DNA from: an uncultured Prevotella sp.
Lineage (GTDB): Bacteria > Bacteroidota > Bacteroidia > Bacteroidales > Bacteroidaceae
Length of the DNA stretch: 34,916 nucleotides
Reading direction: 5' to 3'
NCBI GenBank assembly: GCA_947164965.1
Contig: CAMUYR010000036.1
Span: forward strand, 1-34,916
A program made the translations under genes and the position numbers. The notes below the pieces were generated by a model. It ran no database searches, was not told the origin of the DNA, and saw nothing but the letters and a program-made list of their open reading frames with translations. Of the stretch, positions 33,204-34,916 are shown one piece after another; position 1 is the stretch's first letter, and each line of letters starts with the position of its first letter.

Positions 33204-33248
33204 ACTACCTTCTCTCTCGTAGAGAGAAGTACGTATGGGGCTTGAAGC
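33185..33248 (-). repeat. Long imperfect hairpin at the DUF6371-like start
   Basis: About 27 base pairs join the arms: GCTTCAA/TTGAAGC (33185-33191 with 33242-33248), GCCCCA/TGGGGC (33195-33200 with 33236-33241), then a TTCTCTCT-type stem around the loop CGTA. It includes the ATG at 33203 and lies just after the ATPase stop. It could hide the start in the mRNA or be the scar of a palindromic insertion. Confidence 0.75.
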
Positions 33249-33267
33249 CTTCACTTCGGCGACTATC

Positions 33268-34482
33268 TCAGAACAAACTTGGTTGTGCATTGAGCATGTA
33301 GATTTTCTTGCCATTGAGGGCACTGACGGACTGGAGGATGATGCCATCAGCGACAGCTTTCTTGATCTGTTCTGCGAGGATATGGTCGGTCATGATGTTC
33401 GACTCCAAGCTGACTTTTGAGCGCAGGTTATCTTCGTAATACTGCACGCCCACGTCCATCACGGCCTTGAAGAGGGCGGGGAGGTCGAAGATGGTCTTTC
33501 GATTCTCTTTGCCAAGTACGTACTTGGGATTGAACGGTACCAGGGCTTTACCGCCAGACTGGCGATCTTCCATAACCTTCTTCTGAGCCTGGAACATAGC
33601 CTCTTTCAACTGCTCTTCGGAGCATAGATAGGGGATACCGTCGTCATTGACGGCAAACTTCAGGGTATCGAGAATGTCGTATTTACGGGTGTCGGTCTGA
33701 CCCCACGTAAAGATACGCTCACTCGACTTCGAGCACTCATAGACCTCGAAGGCTTTGTTCTTCAACTCGGTACCAATCCAACCACGCAGGTTGCGATCCT
33801 CCACCGACTTGTTCTGGTGCAGGATACACACAATACAACAGCGTTCATCGCTGGCCAGGTGCATCAGGCGCTCGAGACACTCCTGAGCCACGACACCATC
33901 GTTGATGTCGGCCACCAGGTCGCGGATACCGTCCAGAATCACAAGATCCGGATGATAATGGCGCACGGCTGCCTCCAGCATGGGCAAACGCTGATCATAG
34001 CCTTCGGCTCGGACGTTAAAGATGTCGAAGATGTCCATCGGGAACTGATCCTCAGGGATACCTGTCATCGGGATGATACGGTTGCGCAGGATATCTTGCG
34101 TCGATTCCTCGCTCTGTTCGGTGTCATACCAAAGGACGTGCAGCCGTTTTGGCTCGATCCGTTCGACGGAGAGCACCTGACTGCGGAAACTGAGGGCCAT
34201 CAGGATGGACGAGACAAACGTCTTGCCGCTCTTGGCCTTACCACTCAGCGCTACCAGCTCGCCACGCGGGAAACAGGGCTTGTGGAAGAGCCGGAAGAGG
34301 AACTCCATCTTCGGCAACTCCTTGGAAGGGGTGATGCGTCGTTCCTCTAACCGGCTGAGCATCTGCTGGACTTCAAGGGCATGCTGTTCGGACTTGCGTG
34401 CTGCCTCGATGTCGGCCTGGGTCATGGCGGCCTGCTGCACATCCTTTTGCGCCAGTGATGCTGCTTGGGGATTGATGTTCAT
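33268..34482 (-). CDS. RepA/DnaB-like AAA ATPase
   Basis: The ATG at 34482 gives 404 residues; a TTG two codons earlier is less likely. After a Gln/Ala-rich helical N-terminus (about 1-50), a RecA-like core has Walker A GKAKSGKT (81-88), catalytic Glu122 in YDTEQS and Walker B VILDG with Asp184, followed by a sensor-like CILHQNKS. This is the RepA/KaiC-like hexameric helicase class used by plasmids and integrated elements. A C-terminal winged-helix-like part (about 300-404) may bind DNA. It is the first gene of the leftward replication module. Confidence 0.88.
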   Translation of the reverse strand: MNINPQAASLAQKDVQQAAMTQADIEAARKSEQHALEVQQMLSRLEERRITPSKELPKMEFLFRLFHKPCFPRGELVALSGKAKSGKTFVSSILMALSFRSQVLSVERIEPKRLHVLWYDTEQSEESTQDILRNRIIPMTGIPEDQFPMDIFDIFNVRAEGYDQRLPMLEAAVRHYHPDLVILDGIRDLVADINDGVVAQECLERLMHLASDERCCIVCILHQNKSVEDRNLRGWIGTELKNKAFEVYECSKSSERIFTWGQTDTRKYDILDTLKFAVNDDGIPYLCSEEQLKEAMFQAQKKVMEDRQSGGKALVPFNPKYVLGKENRKTIFDLPALFKAVMDVGVQYYEDNLRSKVSLESNIMTDHILAEQIKKAVADGIILQSVSALNGKKIYMLNAQPSLF

Positions 34483-34516
34483 GAGCAATTTGGGGTTTTA
34501 AGTTATTAATACACCG

Positions 34517-34524
34517 TAAAGGTA
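34517..34524 (-). promoter_or_regulatory. Possible -7 element of the ATPase gene
   Basis: On the minus strand it reads TACCTTTA, one base off TAnnTTTG, 35 bp before the ATG. Confidence 0.4.
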
Positions 34525-34554
34525 CGAAGAATCAGCGATAGATTAATCATAAGT

Positions 34555-34574
34555 GTGTTCCCCTAGGGGAGCAC
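34555..34574. promoter_or_regulatory. 20-bp near-palindrome between divergent genes
   Basis: GTGTTCCCCTAGGGGAGCAC pairs along its whole length with one G-T. It lies between the divergent ATPase gene and the gene at 34609, placed like an operator or a replication-protein binding site. Confidence 0.55.
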
Positions 34575-34608
34575 AAAATCATTCATATTTAACACATTTT
34601 TAAAAATT

Positions 34609-34916
34609 ATGAATCAGTTTATGTTCACCCCGTCGTTTATTGCCTTGCTCAAAGGCATGATCGGCGAAGACGCGCAGGCAACTGTGCGTAACCTCTGTGT
34701 GAACCACGTAAGTAGGAAGACGCAGAGTCGTATTCAAGAAGTGACATCGTAGCCCTTTGGCAGGCTTACGTCACAGTGCGTTATTTCCTGAAGAAGCCCC
34801 GGCTTTCGCGGTATCGGAAATGGGAATGGATAGCGGAGCTGCTGGACCGGCTTGAAGCGGATTACTTGAGGGCTTTTTCCGACGAGGAACCGGTGTTTGA
34901 GGAAGGGTTTAAAGAT
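34609..34916 (+). pseudogene. Partial, probably frameshifted gene at the right edge
   Basis: A 47-residue frame from the ATG at 34609 reads MNQFMFTPSFIALLKGMIGE and stops at 34750-34752. A second frame, open from 34716 without a good start, reads DIVALWQAYVTVRYFLKKPR and LSRYRKWEWIAELLDRLEAD, and runs off the window. Both parts are helical and well formed, so they look like one gene broken by a frameshift between about 34716 and 34750. The family is not recognised. It is divergent from the ATPase gene. Confidence 0.5.

Overview
The window looks like a chromosomal segment of a Prevotella/Segatella-type Bacteroidota. Reasons seen in the sequence: at least eight promoters carry the Bacteroidota -7 element TAnnTTTG, often with TTTG or TTG 19-20 bp upstream; most starts lack a Shine-Dalgarno sequence and have A/T-rich leaders; and the accessory end carries families typical of this phylum (smalltalk, DUF4248, HU-HIG-like, DUF6371-like). 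No rRNA, tRNA or CRISPR array was seen. Region 1 (1-6025), envelope block: a TPR/transmembrane/AraC-type regulator, a 54-residue small protein, three predicted lipoproteins (2036, 2779, 3931), a small secreted protein (3358), and a secreted protein ending in six 16-residue glycine-rich repeats. Several of these share a short domain ending in a similar strand, so the block looks partly grown by duplication; its function is unknown. Region 2 (6026-20150), core metabolism and translation: a DPP-IV peptidase, convergent type I asparaginase, uronate isomerase uxaC, glmS, the overlapping carA-carB pair, a response-regulator/histidine-kinase hybrid, and infC-rpmI-rplT. Strong hairpin terminators separate most units. 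Region 3 (20150-27310), accessory island on the minus strand: a decayed plus-strand gene, then a block transcribed leftward from one promoter near 27333. In transcription order it holds a small XRE-type regulator interrupted by an in-frame TAG, an HNH nuclease, a fused PD-ExK nuclease/N6-adenine methyltransferase with an ISP-type C-terminus but no helicase, a DUF2971 protein, a GIY-YIG (T5orf172-like) protein, a DUF5677-like protein and a small Imm50-like protein. Spacing is tight or overlapping (16-nt overlap, 4-nt gap). This is the best candidate for an undescribed multi-gene defence system. Region 4 (27310-29970): a PAP2-phosphatase fragment, mosaic hairpin repeats, and a three-gene HipB/HipS/HipT-like toxin-antitoxin operon whose kinase keeps the paired-serine motif at residues 57-59. 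Region 5 (29971-34916), remnant of a mobile or plasmid-like replication module on the minus strand: RepA/DnaB-like ATPase, DUF6371-like protein without its usual zinc ribbon, DUF4248, HU-like protein, 34-residue smalltalk protein and amidase, spaced by hairpin-rich repeats. A plus-strand gene at the right edge appears frameshifted and runs off the window.
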